DNA of 64,000 bases from Sanguinoderma infundibulare (GCA_032821775.1 JAVLRN010000006.1:2418001-2482000); one strand, 5' to 3'. Numbered from the stretch's first letter, positions 1 through 12,639 are shown. Translations and numbers: made by a program. The notes: generated by a model from the sequence alone, not told the origin.

Positions 1-234
1 CGAGCAGTGAGGCTTGGTGTTGGGAGAGCTTGCCAGATGTGCATGTGAGGGCAAGCAAGACTCCGCCGGGGTGCGCGAGGAGCAGGTATTGGTACGGGAC
101 GAGGGTGGCGGCACAGCGGATGTATACAAGCATTGATACATGGCATTTGGGGTACGTATAGGTTCATAAGCACTGTCTATTTGCTATAAATCAGTGTGTT
201 AGTAGATGGTAACAGAACTGAGTGTTGTAGCAGC
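1..234. other. Window edge, no gene seen
   Basis: No convincing reading frame or RNA gene. This is downstream flank of the transposase gene that follows. No terminal inverted repeat for that element could be recognised here. Confidence 0.4.
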
Positions 235-3200
235 TCACCTGACATATTTGTAACCAAACGTGCTCGTCGATGATCGCGCGTTCATAGTGGGCATTGTGCG
301 GCGGTTCTCGTGTTGCTCGACTTCAGAGACCCAATCAAGGGTACGTTTGCAGGTGCGCTTCGCATTTTCGACAAAACGGGGGTCGTCCTGTGCTTCCAAG
401 ATATCTGCCGCCCTTTGAAGCTTGCAGATCATCTCTGCTCTCTCTCAATCAGCAGTGGCATCCTCAGTCTACGAAACAATCATGAATGCTAAATACAGTG
501 GTGAGTAGTGATTCCATACCTCGAATCCGGCATTGCCCTGCATCAATCCATCACGACCAGTCGGAGGAGCCTTCTCTGGGGATGATTGAATCTATGTAAC
601 ACCAGGTTAGTTCATACTTTAATAAAGCAACAGATATCAATACATACAGGTGAGGAGGGTGCGGGCGACGAGGATAGAAGCGTGAGGTCAATGATATCAT
701 GCGTGTGCACAGGTGTCTGCACACGCGCGTTCGAGATCTCCTCATGTGCCTCGCACGCAGGTGTCTGCACGCGCGAGTCCGAGATTTCTTCGCGTGCCAT
801 GGAGTCAGGTGACGCAGTGTGTGAGGAGGGCGGAAGCGAAGACTGGGGCTCACGATTCGGCATCCGCTTGAGCCAGGCATGGTTAGTACGATCCTTGGGT
901 GGGTGGGTGACTGCGCTGTTGATGGAGATGGTGTAGAAAGGGGGAATGTGATAGCGCACGAGAGACGTCCACCATGTTGGAGGAGGCACGTCTGCGGCTT
1001 GAACGAGATGCTTGCAGAGGAGATAGGAATGGTATTTTTGGGAGCCGCAGTCGCACGTCCATGTGGTGATGTTCGTCTTGTAGGAACCATTCACAGGCTG
1101 TGTCTCGGAGAAGGTGTTCTCATGTGGCCTTGAATGCTGCTTGCATGTGTGTTAAAGCCACAGCGCGCCCATCCCGACTGTTATTGATGATCTTGGCAAG
1201 GGTGAGGCGATAAGCGGGAATCATCTGGGTGATGATCGAGTGAATTGTAAAGTCGATGCGAGGGCGGTTGTGCATGATAAGGACGAGGCGCTTGAGGTTG
1301 CGCCACAATGATTCGACTATCATTGTGGTCCTCTTGCATGGGATACTTGAGGCATATGCCACGTGCGCCCAGAGCTTCCAGCGTTCAGAAGAGTACCATG
1401 AGTTCCACATGTACGCCCAAACATCTGGGAGCACATTCCTGACACAATGATGGTACATTTCGTGCATGGCATCACATCGGATTTCTTCAGCGCTTCTCGG
1501 CTGCCCATGCCGCTCGGGTAGGAGTGAATGCTGAGATGCATGCTTGGCAAACAGCCGCAGAATCGGAAGTCGATGGGGAAGGGGACAGAACACATAATTT
1601 GGGTCCTTGACACGCCGCATGCCACGCTCGGATTCATCTGTTGGTTGGCTGTCATCCACATTAGTATTGTCAGCCGCAAGTTCATCCACAAGCTTCCAAA
1701 AATCATCCTGATCCTCCCAATCCCACTCCTCATCATTGTGCTCCATGACATCATCTCCAGACCCTACAGAGCTTTCGCTCCAAGTGTTCCCATCACTTGA
1801 TCGCCTCCGAGCACCGCCACCCCCGCAGATCACCGGGTTAGTGCCCTGGCCACTCTGACCTTCAATATCAAAGTCCTCTGGATCAAGCGGAATGTCCTCT
1901 TCCACCTCCAAGGCCAGTGCCCTTCGGATCGCGTCTGCCTGGAGTGTGATAGGGCGGATCGACTGGGTAAGGACACTGGGACGTCCATCGATGAGGAGCC
2001 GGATGTGCGGGAGTGGCTTTTCGGGTGGAGTGGGAATCTGTGAGACCTAAGTTAGTAATGCCATAATAATTCGTGATTGTTCCCACCATCTCTGATTCCG
2101 GTCGCTGCCCAACAGGCACAAAGGATGTGTCAATATAGCTGAACTCTTGCACGGCCTCCTCAGGGTTGTATGGGGCGGGAGACTCCTTTGTTTTTGCTAA
2201 GCGCTGCTTTATTGCGTGGAGCGCATGCCAGAAGCAGAGTTGATGCTTTGCGTTGGCCCAGACTTCTTGCATGGCATTGATTTCAGACCAGTCCTTGTCA
2301 GTCAGCATAAACTCCGGATCAACTCCTCTTTGCTTTAGAGCACACAAGAAGCGCTCTAACACAGCCTGCTTTGCGCCCTTTTCGGCATCCAGGGTGGTGT
2401 GCAAAAAAAGGAAGGCGAGTGGAAGCCCGGACCCATTTGCATCCGCGACGGCCGCAAACAGTTCGAAATTGGCACCATTGGTGTTCCCTAGATCACTGAT
2501 CAGATCGAGATCATTTGATTGGATCGAGACACTTACAGGTTGAATCCATCGCTAACTCCTGTGTATTAACCGCCCATTCGCACATGAAGTCAGTGATTTG
2601 GAATGCCACAACTTCGGTTCCCGGCTCTGGCTGGATGTCGAGAAGGGAAACATTGTGAGTAATTGCATTCTCCACAATATACCGTTTTGCTGATGTGATC
2701 GGATCGGGATTGAGCTTCCAGTCTTCCTGACTGATGAGATGCCAGTAATAGTAGATCGACTTCTCTGTGAATGGGATTTTGACATCATTGACGTCATGGC
2801 GTGCACCTTCCTCCTGACAGATATGCCGCCAGATCTGAGCCATGTTGTCAGTGTGGACGCAACTCAACATATAATGAAAGCCAACCTGATTGGGCAGTTG
2901 TACACGTGCATGCTTCTCGATGTACTCCTTCCATTTGTCCGGAAGTCCAATGTCGATGTAGGGCTTGTGCGTGCACTCATGATTGAGTTTGATGGTAACG
3001 TCGTGGCTCCCGTCCTTGAGATAAACACGCAGCCAACCGTTGCACAGAAACCGCTCCATCCTCCGGGTGGTCAGGGCCTTCCCTGGTTTCGCTGCCTTCT
3101 CACCGCGTTCGCGATTCACGGACTGTGCACAACTGAATACAAAGTTGTAGTCATCGGTCTTCTTCCGTTCTCTCTTCTGTTCGTACCTGCATTACATAGT

Positions 3201-3632
3201 AACAAGCATCACTCTTATTAATACAATTTTGAAGATTCGTAACACCACACACGTCCAATGCAAATGCATATTATTACTGATGATTTCAGCTAGTTTACGA
3301 GTGCACTGAGCCACCCCCGATGACAGGGGCCCAGCCTCCAGTGCATGCACACGTCCAGCGATGTCACAGGCCTCGCCGGAAACCTCGGACAAGGCGCCAA
3401 GAAAGTCCGGCAGGGGGATCGGATCGAGAAGCTTGCTGAGATCATCTTCTTCTGCCCCTGATCGGGCCTCCTCCTTCTGCATCTCCCACTTCCGCTTCCT
3501 CCACTCTGCGTCCTCCGTCATGCACGATTGGCACCGCTTAGATAGCTCGCCCTCAGTCCCTCGGCACATTGGTGGGAACTCGGAGAGAGGCAGGGGGTGA
3601 GCGCAGCGGTTACAAACCTTCAAGGTAGACAT
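235..3632 (-). mobile_element. Mutator-like (MULE) transposase gene with SWIM zinc finger, probable frameshift
   Basis: Spliced minus-strand gene of the MULE transposase family, which cuts and pastes DNA with a DDE nuclease domain. The N-terminus (from 3632) has a small Cys cluster (CNRCAHPL, CQSC). A central exon block (3119-2530) ends in MDSTC, the usual first catalytic Asp region. A 50-nt intron follows, then NTNGANFELFAAV and, near 2300, TDKDWSEINA and CFWHALHAIK, the second Asp region and the conserved CxxH. An intron at about 2093-2052 with a perfect TACTAAC branch point joins to an open frame running to 1120. The SWIM motif (CDCGSQKYH...LCKHLV) lies at 1060-1010, and C-terminal exons (SSPEKAPPTGRDG near 570, LQRAADILEAQ near 420) complete the family architecture. 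Between the blocks ending at 1120 and starting near 1133, the frame changes without usable splice sites, so one frameshift is likely. No TIRs were found. Confidence 0.8.
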
Positions 3633-4738
3633 TGAGCGCTATATGTGGGAAGCAAGCAGCCGAAGAAGCACAGAAGCACAGAAGTTACGTACAGCTGCCG
3701 GACGAGATGTGAAAAGTTTGATTGCCCAAATTGGGATGTCCGAGATGCCCGATGGCCCGGCGGTCAGCCTGTGGTGTTAATTGGAATAAGAACACGATGG
3801 TATTGCTATTATAGATGCTTGATCTAACGGTAAGCACGCGATTTTAATCGGAATAAGAACTCGATTGTATCGCCATTATTAAGGTCAGCAGATGCTTCCG
3901 CATTTGGGTCATGCACGCCTAGATCTCAGCCACAGCGGGGTTTCAATTTGCGGTCAGATGAGGTGGGACATTAATGCCATGTTCGAGCTTGTACCACCGC
4001 TCCTCGCCTCAGCTCGAGGATCCCTCCTCGGCGTCAATTCCCTCCGTCCCCATTGGTCCGCTCCATCTAGCGCCCGCGCAACAGAGGCGTGGCTTGTTTC
4101 TTGCTTGCCATTTCTCAAATTCTCCTGTCTCGCCTTGCACTTTGTCGTTTCATTCCTTTGCTCACAAACAATAACCACCCCGCGACCTCCATAAACACCG
4201 GGCCCATGGTCAGTATCCGTCTTCGGCCTTGTAGGTTCTCCTTGTCTGTTTTTGCTTCTTCAGTGTCCAACAAATACACCGGCCTTCTTCGGATCCGAAC
4301 GCTCTTACGACATGGAACCGTGCGTGTACGTCCAGCAGAATCTGTATTACAGTGCGTCGTTCATTCATGCTCTCGTTTTCTCTCGCAGCTCCGTCCCTCT
4401 TGCTGCCTTAGGTGTGTACCGCTTGTCGATCTGTTCACCTGGGTTTACGGCATGCTGCATTCCGGTTCGAGATCCACAATGAGTACGTAGAACCGACTTG
4501 GCCTCCCATTTCCGCCCAAACGCTGTCTCTACTCATTTTCCGAATATCCTGTACTCTTACACCATCGTCCAATCCCAATTTCCATTTCGTCGAACTCTGC
4601 TGCATCCGATCGGAATCGTTCTCATAAGAGCATTTAGTGAAGACGCCAGATGCTTTTCGATCGTGAGCGGAGCTCATGAAAGAACAGCAATGTTTTCGTA
4701 CCGTCATGTCCTGATGCAAGACTGGCCGACAGACGTCG
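3633..4738. other. Intergenic, no gene seen
   Basis: Several short overlapping frames exist but none has family features or convincing splice structure. Contains the upstream side of the transposase gene and the 3' side of the first BTB gene. Confidence 0.4.
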
Positions 4739-6812
4739 CTAGATCTCAAGCTGTACCTAAAAGTTTAAAACTGCGTCAGATAATCGTGACGCTGAGCTGG
4801 GGCGGACTTGGGCTTACCTTCGCGATGGCGTCGGCGATGGCTTGCGGCAGGGTATCGCTTAGATTCAGCAACGCCTCTGTGTATCTCTCGCATGCATTTA
4901 CACTACAGCTTGGCCACATGTTGGACGACGTCCTCAAGAACGTCGATAGCATGAGGTCAAACTTGATGCCGGTGCCAGGAGAATCAACATCCACTGCCCC
5001 GGACAAGCCCGACAAGTGCGCTCCCAACCACGTCGGGTTCGGCAAGGTGTATCCATTGCAGTAGTTGCTGCCGTAGTATGCGCGGTTCGGCGTGGCGCAG
5101 TCCGAGTTCAACTTGATTACTGCGGCATTCATCGCAGTGTCCGCGGCTTGCGCACATGCACGGTAGTACTCCAGGAGGCGATGGTACACCATGGCGGCGC
5201 AGGTCTCCATGTTGCAGACGTAGACTCCGACGATGGGGCCCTCGAGGACCTTGCGAGCCGCGAGTTGAGCACAGTCCTTCAGCTCGTGCTCGATGGCGAC
5301 GAAGTACGCCTCCAGCGCACTTGTGCTGGCCACTTTGACCCACTGGTCCATCGCAGCCTCAGCGACTCGGTCCATACCGAACGTTTTCGCTGCTATGAGT
5401 GTGGAGGTAAGAGGCCGGAGGTCGGAGGGGAGATAAGCATGCCCGGCGTAACAGACGGCGAGCACGGTGGAGAGCGTCGCGGAATCGGCGTCCACCTTGA
5501 GCAAAGGCAAGGGTGGATCGTCGAGGCCGAGGCAAAAATTCGGTGCGCCAGGCGAGGCAGGGTCGTTCGAGCCTATTGGAGCCATAGGCGAGTGGGCGTC
5601 GGTAGATGGGTGTGTGGAATTTGTTGGCAAGAGCGACCTGGAGGAGTCGTTTGAGCTTATGGAAGTGGTGGGTGCATTGGGAACCGGGGTGTAGTCCTTT
5701 GAAGCCCAAGCGTGCTTCTTCTTCTGTTTCTTCTCCTTCTTCCGATGCAGGACACGACCAATTGGGGTATTGATTTCGAGGTCACCGTTGTCGATGGGAG
5801 CAGTGGGGGGGTCAGGCAAGGAGGCATCATCATTGCCTATGGAACCAGTGAATGGCCCAGGCGAGTGGACGTCAGCATCTGAGCGTGTGGAGATAGTAGC
5901 CGGGTTAGGCAGGGAGACGTTGTTCGAGAGTATGGGAGCAGCGAGTGCGTTGGATGAAGGGGTGCCGTTCAGGGCCTGAACGAGCTTTCCAAGCTTCGAT
6001 GAATGCATGACCAGAGTCACGATATGCGCATGGTACTGGATACCATCCGAGGACTGTAGCATCACGTCCGGGGGCGGGAAGTGAGCGATGAGGTTGTCGA
6101 ACAACGGCGGCGTATAGGTGGAGCTGCTGGGACCGGAGGCGTTTAGTCCCTCGGGACTCGGCGCGAGGAGTTTGGCAGTCAGATGCCCAGTTTTCTTCTT
6201 GCCTGCGCGAAGGCATTCGCGGAGACGGAAGTAGTCTGCTGCAGAGATCCCATCCAAGAGGGCGGTCCCATGCTGTTGCAACATTGACCTCAGGGCAGAC
6301 AACGGTTTGGTGTTGGAGTTCGTTGCGGCTGCCACCATCCTCGAAGCCGCCGCGTGAGCAACGTCCTCCAGCCCGCAGCGGCATGCGCTCGCCCACACCT
6401 GCAACGGGCTCTCTTCGACCACGCCGAGGAGGTCCGCCGTAAGCATCGAGATCGGCCACTTCATCTCGTACTTCATCGCGGCCTGCAACACCGGGACGAT
6501 GTCCGCCAGCTGCGCCAGCTTCGGTTTCTCGATGGGGTAGCAGAGGCACAGCAGCTTTTCGAGCGCCTGGCTGTCCTCCGAGAGTTCTATGATAGGACGG
6601 GTGGGCTGTTGGCCCTGCGACTCATCGGATGGTGGTTGTGGAAGGGAGAACATGTCTCCGAATACGGGGGAGGCTTGAGAGAGGATCTGGCTGTGGACAT
6701 GGAAATCGACCAGATCCGTGGTGCGTAGTGTGACGTCGGCTGAGTGCTGGTTGAATGGGTAGGATGCGACCTTTGTGGGTCTTGCGTCTGTGGATGATTT
6801 CGCCATCGCCAT
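4739..6812 (-). CDS. Double-BTB/POZ protein, paralog 1, with low-complexity insert
   Basis: Predicted 670-residue protein. Exon 1 is 6812-4818. A 61-nt intron (GTAAGC..TTTTAG) is followed by a five-codon terminal exon (4756-4739, V-Q-L-E-I-stop). A first BTB/POZ fold lies at about residues 25-130 (VDFHVHSQILSQASPVF, then the CYPI strand). A BACK-like helical part follows to about 210. A second BTB-like domain starts near 243 (PPPDVMLQSSDG) and resumes at about 436 (AVCYAGHAYLPSDL). The second BTB is interrupted by about 150 residues of Pro/Ser/Asn/Asp-rich degenerate repeats with a lysine cluster (residues 357-367) that could be a nuclear signal; paralog 2 lacks it. BTB domains mediate protein-protein contacts, often as cullin-3 adaptors or transcription cofactors, but nothing here fixes the partner. 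Start chosen at the first ATG aligning with paralog 2. Confidence 0.85.
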
Positions 6813-7420
6813 AGTATCGTAGAGCTATGATGGGATGGATGAGGCAGACAAATGTAGTCGATTAGAGAGAACGAGAGCGACAACTGAAGCGCTTACCGCA
6901 GGACTTACCGCAGCACAAGGTCATGGTCTCGTGGAAGAGGCCGCACTTGTGCTTCTCGGCTCGTGTTCTTCGAAAACCACGTAGATCCGGACAACGTGGG
7001 CATGACGCTCAGGAAGGTAGACGGGATGCAGAGCTCGAACTCGTCCAATCCTCAGACCCAAAACTAGGCCGTGTGCAAAAGGGTAATTTATAGATCATAC
7101 TTCATCAGGCTTGCGGATGCGTCGTTGTTTTGCGCACTTACTCCAAGGTTCTAAAAGAGGGCGAAGAACCAACTTTCTTGTACATTTTCACTCCACACTT
7201 TCAGCGTCATATCTTGTTCACGAATTCCCTGTACCTCTACATCACCACTGGCAACCTGTAGCTTCCTATTCACGAAGAATCTGGCACATTGCGGAAGTAC
7301 TCTCATAATTGTAAGGAGGAGCTATATATCTTGCATTAGCTATCTACGCTTAAAACGTTACAGCGACGCGCTCGTACCGCCATTTCCACAATCCTGACCC
7401 ACGATCGACACATTGAGGCT
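6813..7420. other. Intergenic between two BTB genes
   Basis: Upstream region of BTB paralog 1 and 3' region of BTB paralog 2. No gene-like frame was seen and no clear TATA box could be assigned. Confidence 0.4.
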
Positions 7421-9119
7421 TCACTGGATCTCGAGATGTACCTGAAACGACGTGATTATTACAATGAAGCTGATTTGAGTATTGACTTCGACTCACCTCG
7501 GAAATAGCATCGGCGATGGTTTGAGGTAGGGTATTGCTCAAGTTCAGCAGCACTCCTGTGTAACCAATGTACCGATCTGTACTGCAACCCGGCCACACGG
7601 ACGATGACTCGCGGAAAAATGTGGGCAGCGAAAGGTCGAACTTCATGCCGTCCCCGTAAGCGTCAGTGTCCACTTGCGAAGACAAGCGCAACAGGTGATT
7701 TCCCAACGACCGTATATCCCGGAAACCGCCACAGTAAGATTTGCCGCATCGGGAAGACTGTGATGGCACGGCCTCCGATATGTCAGAGTCCAGCTGGTCC
7801 ACCGCTGCCTTCATCGCGGCGTCGGCGGCGTGCGCACAAGCTTCGTAGTACTCCAGTAGGCGGTGATACGCAAGGGCTGTACCGGATTCCATTTCGCTGA
7901 GGTATGTTGCCGCTATGGGGCGGTCCAGGGCCTTCCGCGCAGCGAACCTCGCATAGTGCGCCAGCCCGTGCTCGATGGCGATGAAGTAGGCTTTGAGCGG
8001 ACTGCGCTCGACAAGCGCGTTCCATCGCTCCATGGCGGCCTCTTCCACCCGCATCATTCCAAGATTCTTCGCTGCGACCAGGATCTGGGAGAGGACGTGC
8101 AAGTCGGATGGTAGTTGGGCGTTTCCCGCATACAAAACAGCCAACAAGGCTGCGAGCGTCTGGGGATCGACGGCCACCTCGACCACGGGCAAACGCGTTT
8201 CGCCTTCAACGGCAATTTGGGGATCAAGAGATGACGAGGTGACACGGGCAGCTTGGATATGCTCCGCGAGCATTGTGGAGTGAAGCGCGAGAGCCAGGGC
8301 ATGAACGTGGTGCTCCGTGCCATCGGGGCATCGTAACGTGACATCCGGGGGCAGGAAGTGAGGAATGAGCGTGTTTGGTGAAGGTGGGTCATATGCTGAC
8401 GTGGCCGTAGGGAGAGCGACTGGCGACAAGAGTTGAGTGGTCGCGCGCTCATCACCCGCACGAAGGTATTCGCGGAGGCGGAAGAGGTTCGCTGCCGAAA
8501 TTCCTTGCAAGGTCTCCTTCCCATGCTCCTCCAGCATCGTTTTCAAAAGCGTGAGGGGAGGAGTAGGCTGTGGAGCGGGCTCATCTGCCTCCCCGTCTGA
8601 TTCGAACCGTCTCCGGCCCTTCGCGATCTTGAGAACCTTGGAGGCCGCTTTCAGAGCCACCGTCTCCAGACCGCAGCGACAGGCGATCGCCCACACCTTC
8701 AGCGGGCTGCGAGGGACCATGGCGAGGAGGTCTGTCGTGAGCATCTCTATGGGCCAGCTCATGTCATACTTGATCGCGGCCTGCAGCACAGGGACGATGT
8801 CCTCTAATGCATCCAGCTTCTCCTTCTTGATTGGGTAGCAGAGGCGCAGCAGCCTCCCGAGAGTCTTGCTATCCTCCGCAACAGGGACGACAGGACGAAC
8901 ACGGTTTGCATCCTGCGACTCGGAGGAGGGTAGGGGCAGGGAGAACATGTCCTCGAACACGGGTGAGGCTTCGGAAAGGATGGAGCTGTGAACATGGAAG
9001 TCGACGCGATCGGGGGTGCGTAGTGTGATGTCCGCCGAGGGCCGGTTGAACGGATGAGCTGCGATTGTAATGAGGGATGTGTCTGTAGATGATTCCGACA
9101 TTGCGACCTTGTTCGACAA
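7421..9119 (-). CDS. Double-BTB/POZ protein, paralog 2
   Basis: Predicted 547-residue protein. Exon 1 is 9119-7497, a 55-nt intron (GTGAGT..TTTCAG) follows, then a tiny last exon 7441-7421 coding V-H-L-E-I-Q and stop. It aligns along its length with paralog 1: N-terminal BTB (VDFHVHSSILSEASPVFEDMF, LCYPIKK), helical BACK-like region (VWAIACRCGLETVALKAA), then a second BTB-like domain (PPDVTLRCPDGTEHHVHA ... LYAGNAQLPSDL) without the insert of paralog 1. The conserved C-terminal block includes ALAYHRLLEYYEACAHAAD. An internal ATG six codons downstream is an alternative start. It lies in the same orientation as paralog 1, 0.6 kb away, so a local tandem duplication is likely. Function beyond protein-protein interaction is unknown. 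Confidence 0.85.
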
Positions 9120-9430
9120 AGAAGAAACTGTCAGAGCTGGAGGAGAAGAGCGTTATCTTTTGGGGCAGGGTATAAAAGGTCACTACCGCAGCACAAGTCG
9201 CGACAGGCACGAGTTTCTCGCGAGGTCCCTCCGAAGCACCCCAAAGTGGCAATCGAATGGATTTGACTTGAATATCCTGTTATGAGAGGTGGAACAGGCC
9301 GATTCGCGTGATACACCAACAAGGGAACATTATGACGACGAAGCCGCACTGCCCGAATGATCCATGCGCAAGAACCAGGAGTTGAACATGATGCAAGAAA
9401 CGCGAGTCATTGTGCGGAAAAGCAATCCAT
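9120..9430. other. Intergenic between BTB paralog 2 and P450-A
   Basis: A TATAAAAGG string reads on the plus strand near 9170, but there is no plus-strand gene downstream to match it. Nothing else was seen. Confidence 0.35.
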
Positions 9431-11584
9431 TCATTCGGATCCCTGGGCTCCTTCGCGGACACCATCCAAGAGTGCCCGCGCCTTGTCCGAGCGCACGGTC
9501 AGCTTGCATTGGAACGGGAGCGGGTGGCTAATTTGGCCCCGGAAAATGTCAGTAGGAATGTGCGAGCACGAGGCAGACATGCACATGCCTGAGATTCGAG
9601 CCAGACGTCTCCATACGTGGCTCGATAACGTCGCCATTTGCGTCGGTCGCCTTCGAGATGTTGTAAGTAGCTAGCGTCTCGGCAACAAGGGCGAAGATCG
9701 ATGCCTCAGCGAACAAGAGGCCGGGACACTTCCTGCAACAGCGACAGTCAGCATCCGCGAATGCGGTTCGGCGTAGCGAATGTCAAGGCCAACCTCCGAC
9801 CGAAACCGAACGCGAAGTCCCGCGGATCGCGCTCGGCTTCCTTTATAGACGTGGCGATAAATCGCTCAGGGTTGAACGTCATGGGGTCTGCGTAGAGCGC
9901 GGGATCGTGGAGAATTTTCCTGTACTCGGAGCGGTTCAATACACACGCACGCACAACGTGCACGAGAACCGCGTGCCTCACCAGACGTTGGCAACAACGA
10001 GGGAGCCTTTCGGGAGGAAGTAGCCAGCATGGGTGTCGTCTTCGATGAGCTGGTGACGGAAGGCTGAGACAAATTCAGGCTCGATGGGTCGCACGATGGA
10101 AGACCGCTCATACCCAGGGGCGCGACAGGGAGCCAGCGAAGGGTCTCCAGCACGAGTGCCTGAATGTAGGGGAGCCGATCCTTGTCCGCGATGTTCGGCC
10201 AGCGGTCGGTGCCAGTGACTGCGTCGATTTCGGCTTGCGCTTTGCGCTGAACGTCCGGAAAGCAGGTCATGGCAAGGAAGAAGCTTGTAATTGAGGAGAC
10301 AGTCTGTGTAGCAAACAATGGTATGTGAGTTGTGTATGTGTACGGATGCGAGTGACTTACGGTATCGGTCCCGCCTAGTCCAGGTCAGTGTGGTGTAGTA
10401 AATGAAAATGAAAAGGAAGGCATATACCTGCGTACAGCGCCATAGCTGTCATCTTGATAAGATACTCCTTCTTGGGATCGGCGTTGCCCTCGAGCAGTGT
10501 GGACGAAAAGCTGGGAAGGGCAGTCCCCGCGGCCTGAATGGAGGCGATGGCGAATCAACTTCACCATCATTCTTGTGCATCAGAGCGCTTGAACTAACCA
10601 TCTCTGCTTTAACCCAATTGAACGGAAGTTCAATCATGGTCTGAAGCGTTTCGCGCTGCCGCGCCACAATCCTCTTCCACCCGGCACCGGGGAACCAGCC
10701 AGGCACATATTGAACTATATCGGAAACGGGGCTAGATTAGGCATCGTGGGTTCGAGCGAGGAGACGTGGGACGCTAGGCCACTCACGGATTGGGAAGACG
10801 TCGGCCATGTAAGCACCCGACGTGATTATGACTGCAAAATCTTCCATGGCCTTGTCGACGACATGGATAATATGGTCGCCATCCCCTGAAGACTTGTAGC
10901 CATAGACAATTTTGACAAGGATTGAACCTGTCAAGCTGCCGCCGCCGCCGCCACCACATGCTGTCAGACCTCGATCGCCACACTGGCAACGGAGAACGTG
11001 AAGCGCAAACGCACTGCTGTATATTCCGTGCGAGCGCAGTGTCCGTGCAACCGGCCAGACCGACGAGGAACTGCTTAACTTCGTCCTCAACCAACCGATG
11101 AAACTGCTCAACCCGCCTGGTCGTCCCAATGATCTGGCTGATGAGTTTGCGACTGTTGCGCATGTGCTCGCCGTAGGGTTGAAGGAGCAGAGCCTTGGAC
11201 CACCCCACCATGTCGCCCGCGACGGGGACGGTTGGACGGCCGGAATAGATGGCACTTTTCTTCTCGAGGATGTCGATCGCGTGCTGCGCAGAGTTCAGGA
11301 TGACGAAGCGTTTGTTGAGCACTCTAAACGACATGATGTCACCTAGCACCTCGTCAGTGCCACGAGAATAAATTCGATCAAGAGAAACTGTACTCGCCCC
11401 ATCTTTCGCTCCAGTTGGCAAACATAAGCCATTGATACGTCGCCGGTATGTCGAACAGACTGCCAATGAGCGGGAGGCCCTTCGGACCTGGAGGAAGGCG
11501 AGCGGATGGAGGCTTAGTAACCAAGTAAAAGGCGAAGAGACTGCCGAGGAAGACAAGGAGACCGCAGAGGGCGGTTACGGTCAT
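9431..11584 (-). CDS. Cytochrome P450 (OrdA-like), P450-A, intact multi-exon gene
   Basis: Membrane-anchored heme monooxygenase. An N-terminal hydrophobic segment (MTVTALCGLLVFLGSLFAFY, from 11584) is followed by the Pro-rich hinge LPPGPKGLPLIG. Downstream exons give the I-helix GGTDT, ETLRW (ExxR), FNPERF, and the heme loop FGFGRRKCPG, which is formed only after splicing near 9800-9730. The last exon ends SHPLPFQCKL...GAQGSE. Nearly all introns (about 50-90 nt) keep frame with standard signals, so the gene appears functional. Two junctions fit best with GC-AG introns: after SERWG near 11400, and near 9570 before SHPLPF. It belongs to the group often labelled O-methylsterigmatocystin oxidoreductase-like, but the substrate cannot be inferred. 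It is more distant from P450-B, C and D than those are from each other. A TATATA string lies about 90 nt upstream of the start. Confidence 0.85.
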
Positions 11585-12639
11585 GATTAGAGCAGCTAGC
11601 GAGGAACGATGTACAAGGTTACTCGCGGGTGAAGTGCAGGGAGACAATAATGTACTGACATCGTGCATCCAGAGATATATAAAGCAATGGGACATAATCC
11701 TCACATGCTCGTGCGTGTTGGGTGACCTTCGTCACCCATTATTCGGCTCTTCTGCTGGAGGAATTGAAGAGGTTCTATCGGGGCTCTATCGGGGCAGGAT
11801 CATGAATCCAGGAACAACACGAGGAGCCACGCCCACTCACTATATGACCCGATACTAGACAAGTTCGTGTCAGCTGTTAAGTGGCGTTAACGCGCGAATG
11901 ACGTCTCAGAACTGTGGCAAGAGGCGTCACGAATACAGATGTGGTTCCTCGAGGCTTGTTCTTCTGGCACTCGTTCCGGCACTCTGGAACGCACGTCATC
12001 CTTCCCAAGAGGCTCTGTGTTCGGGACCTTCGCCAGAGCTGGTGACTTTGCGCACAAGACCGCTCGAGGTGCAATCGCTTCCCTGGTGTATCCGGATGGC
12101 TAGCAGGCAAATTCGGTGACTGCGCTGTGGCGACGACCCTCCTCACGGCATGTCTCTGAATCTAGGTCTGACACCTACATCTGTTCAGAGTGTTATATAC
12201 ACGAATGTAGATAGAACATACCTTTCGCTTGGACCACATCCAGGCCGGCCGCATCCCAGTGGGTGCAAAGGTGTTGTCATGAAGGGGAAGATCAAGCTTG
12301 AAGGAGGCTGGCCCGGGAAAGCACTGCTCCGGGTGCTCCCGAAGATCCGCCTGCCGCGCCGCGCCGGGGCTGCGGCATCGCCACGAACGCCGAGTCCGAG
12401 TCGTGCCCGACGGCTGCAGCTTGCCCGCACTGCGCAGACCCATTGGCACCAGAGTTCCCGTCGGCTCTACCTCTTCGCTGCATTGCAAGGCTGATAACCT
12501 TACAATTTCGTTTCGGTCAGATATCCAACGTTCAATGTGGGGAAGCGGTGATTCGTGAATTAATCTTCGGCACGTTATCTCCAACTTCGCACTGTCAGAT
12601 CAGTGTGCTCACAGTCCCTCTATAGCTAACTTCTGGCCC
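11585..12639. other. Divergent intergenic region between P450-A and BTB paralog 3
   Basis: About 1 kb separates a minus-strand and a plus-strand gene, so it must hold both promoters. Short frames in 12150-12600 lack supporting features. No RNA gene was seen. Confidence 0.4.

Noticed and set aside
9160..9190. TATAAAAGG as a promoter for a plus-strand gene
   Set aside because: No plus-strand gene follows; the string lies just upstream of a minus-strand BTB gene in the wrong orientation.
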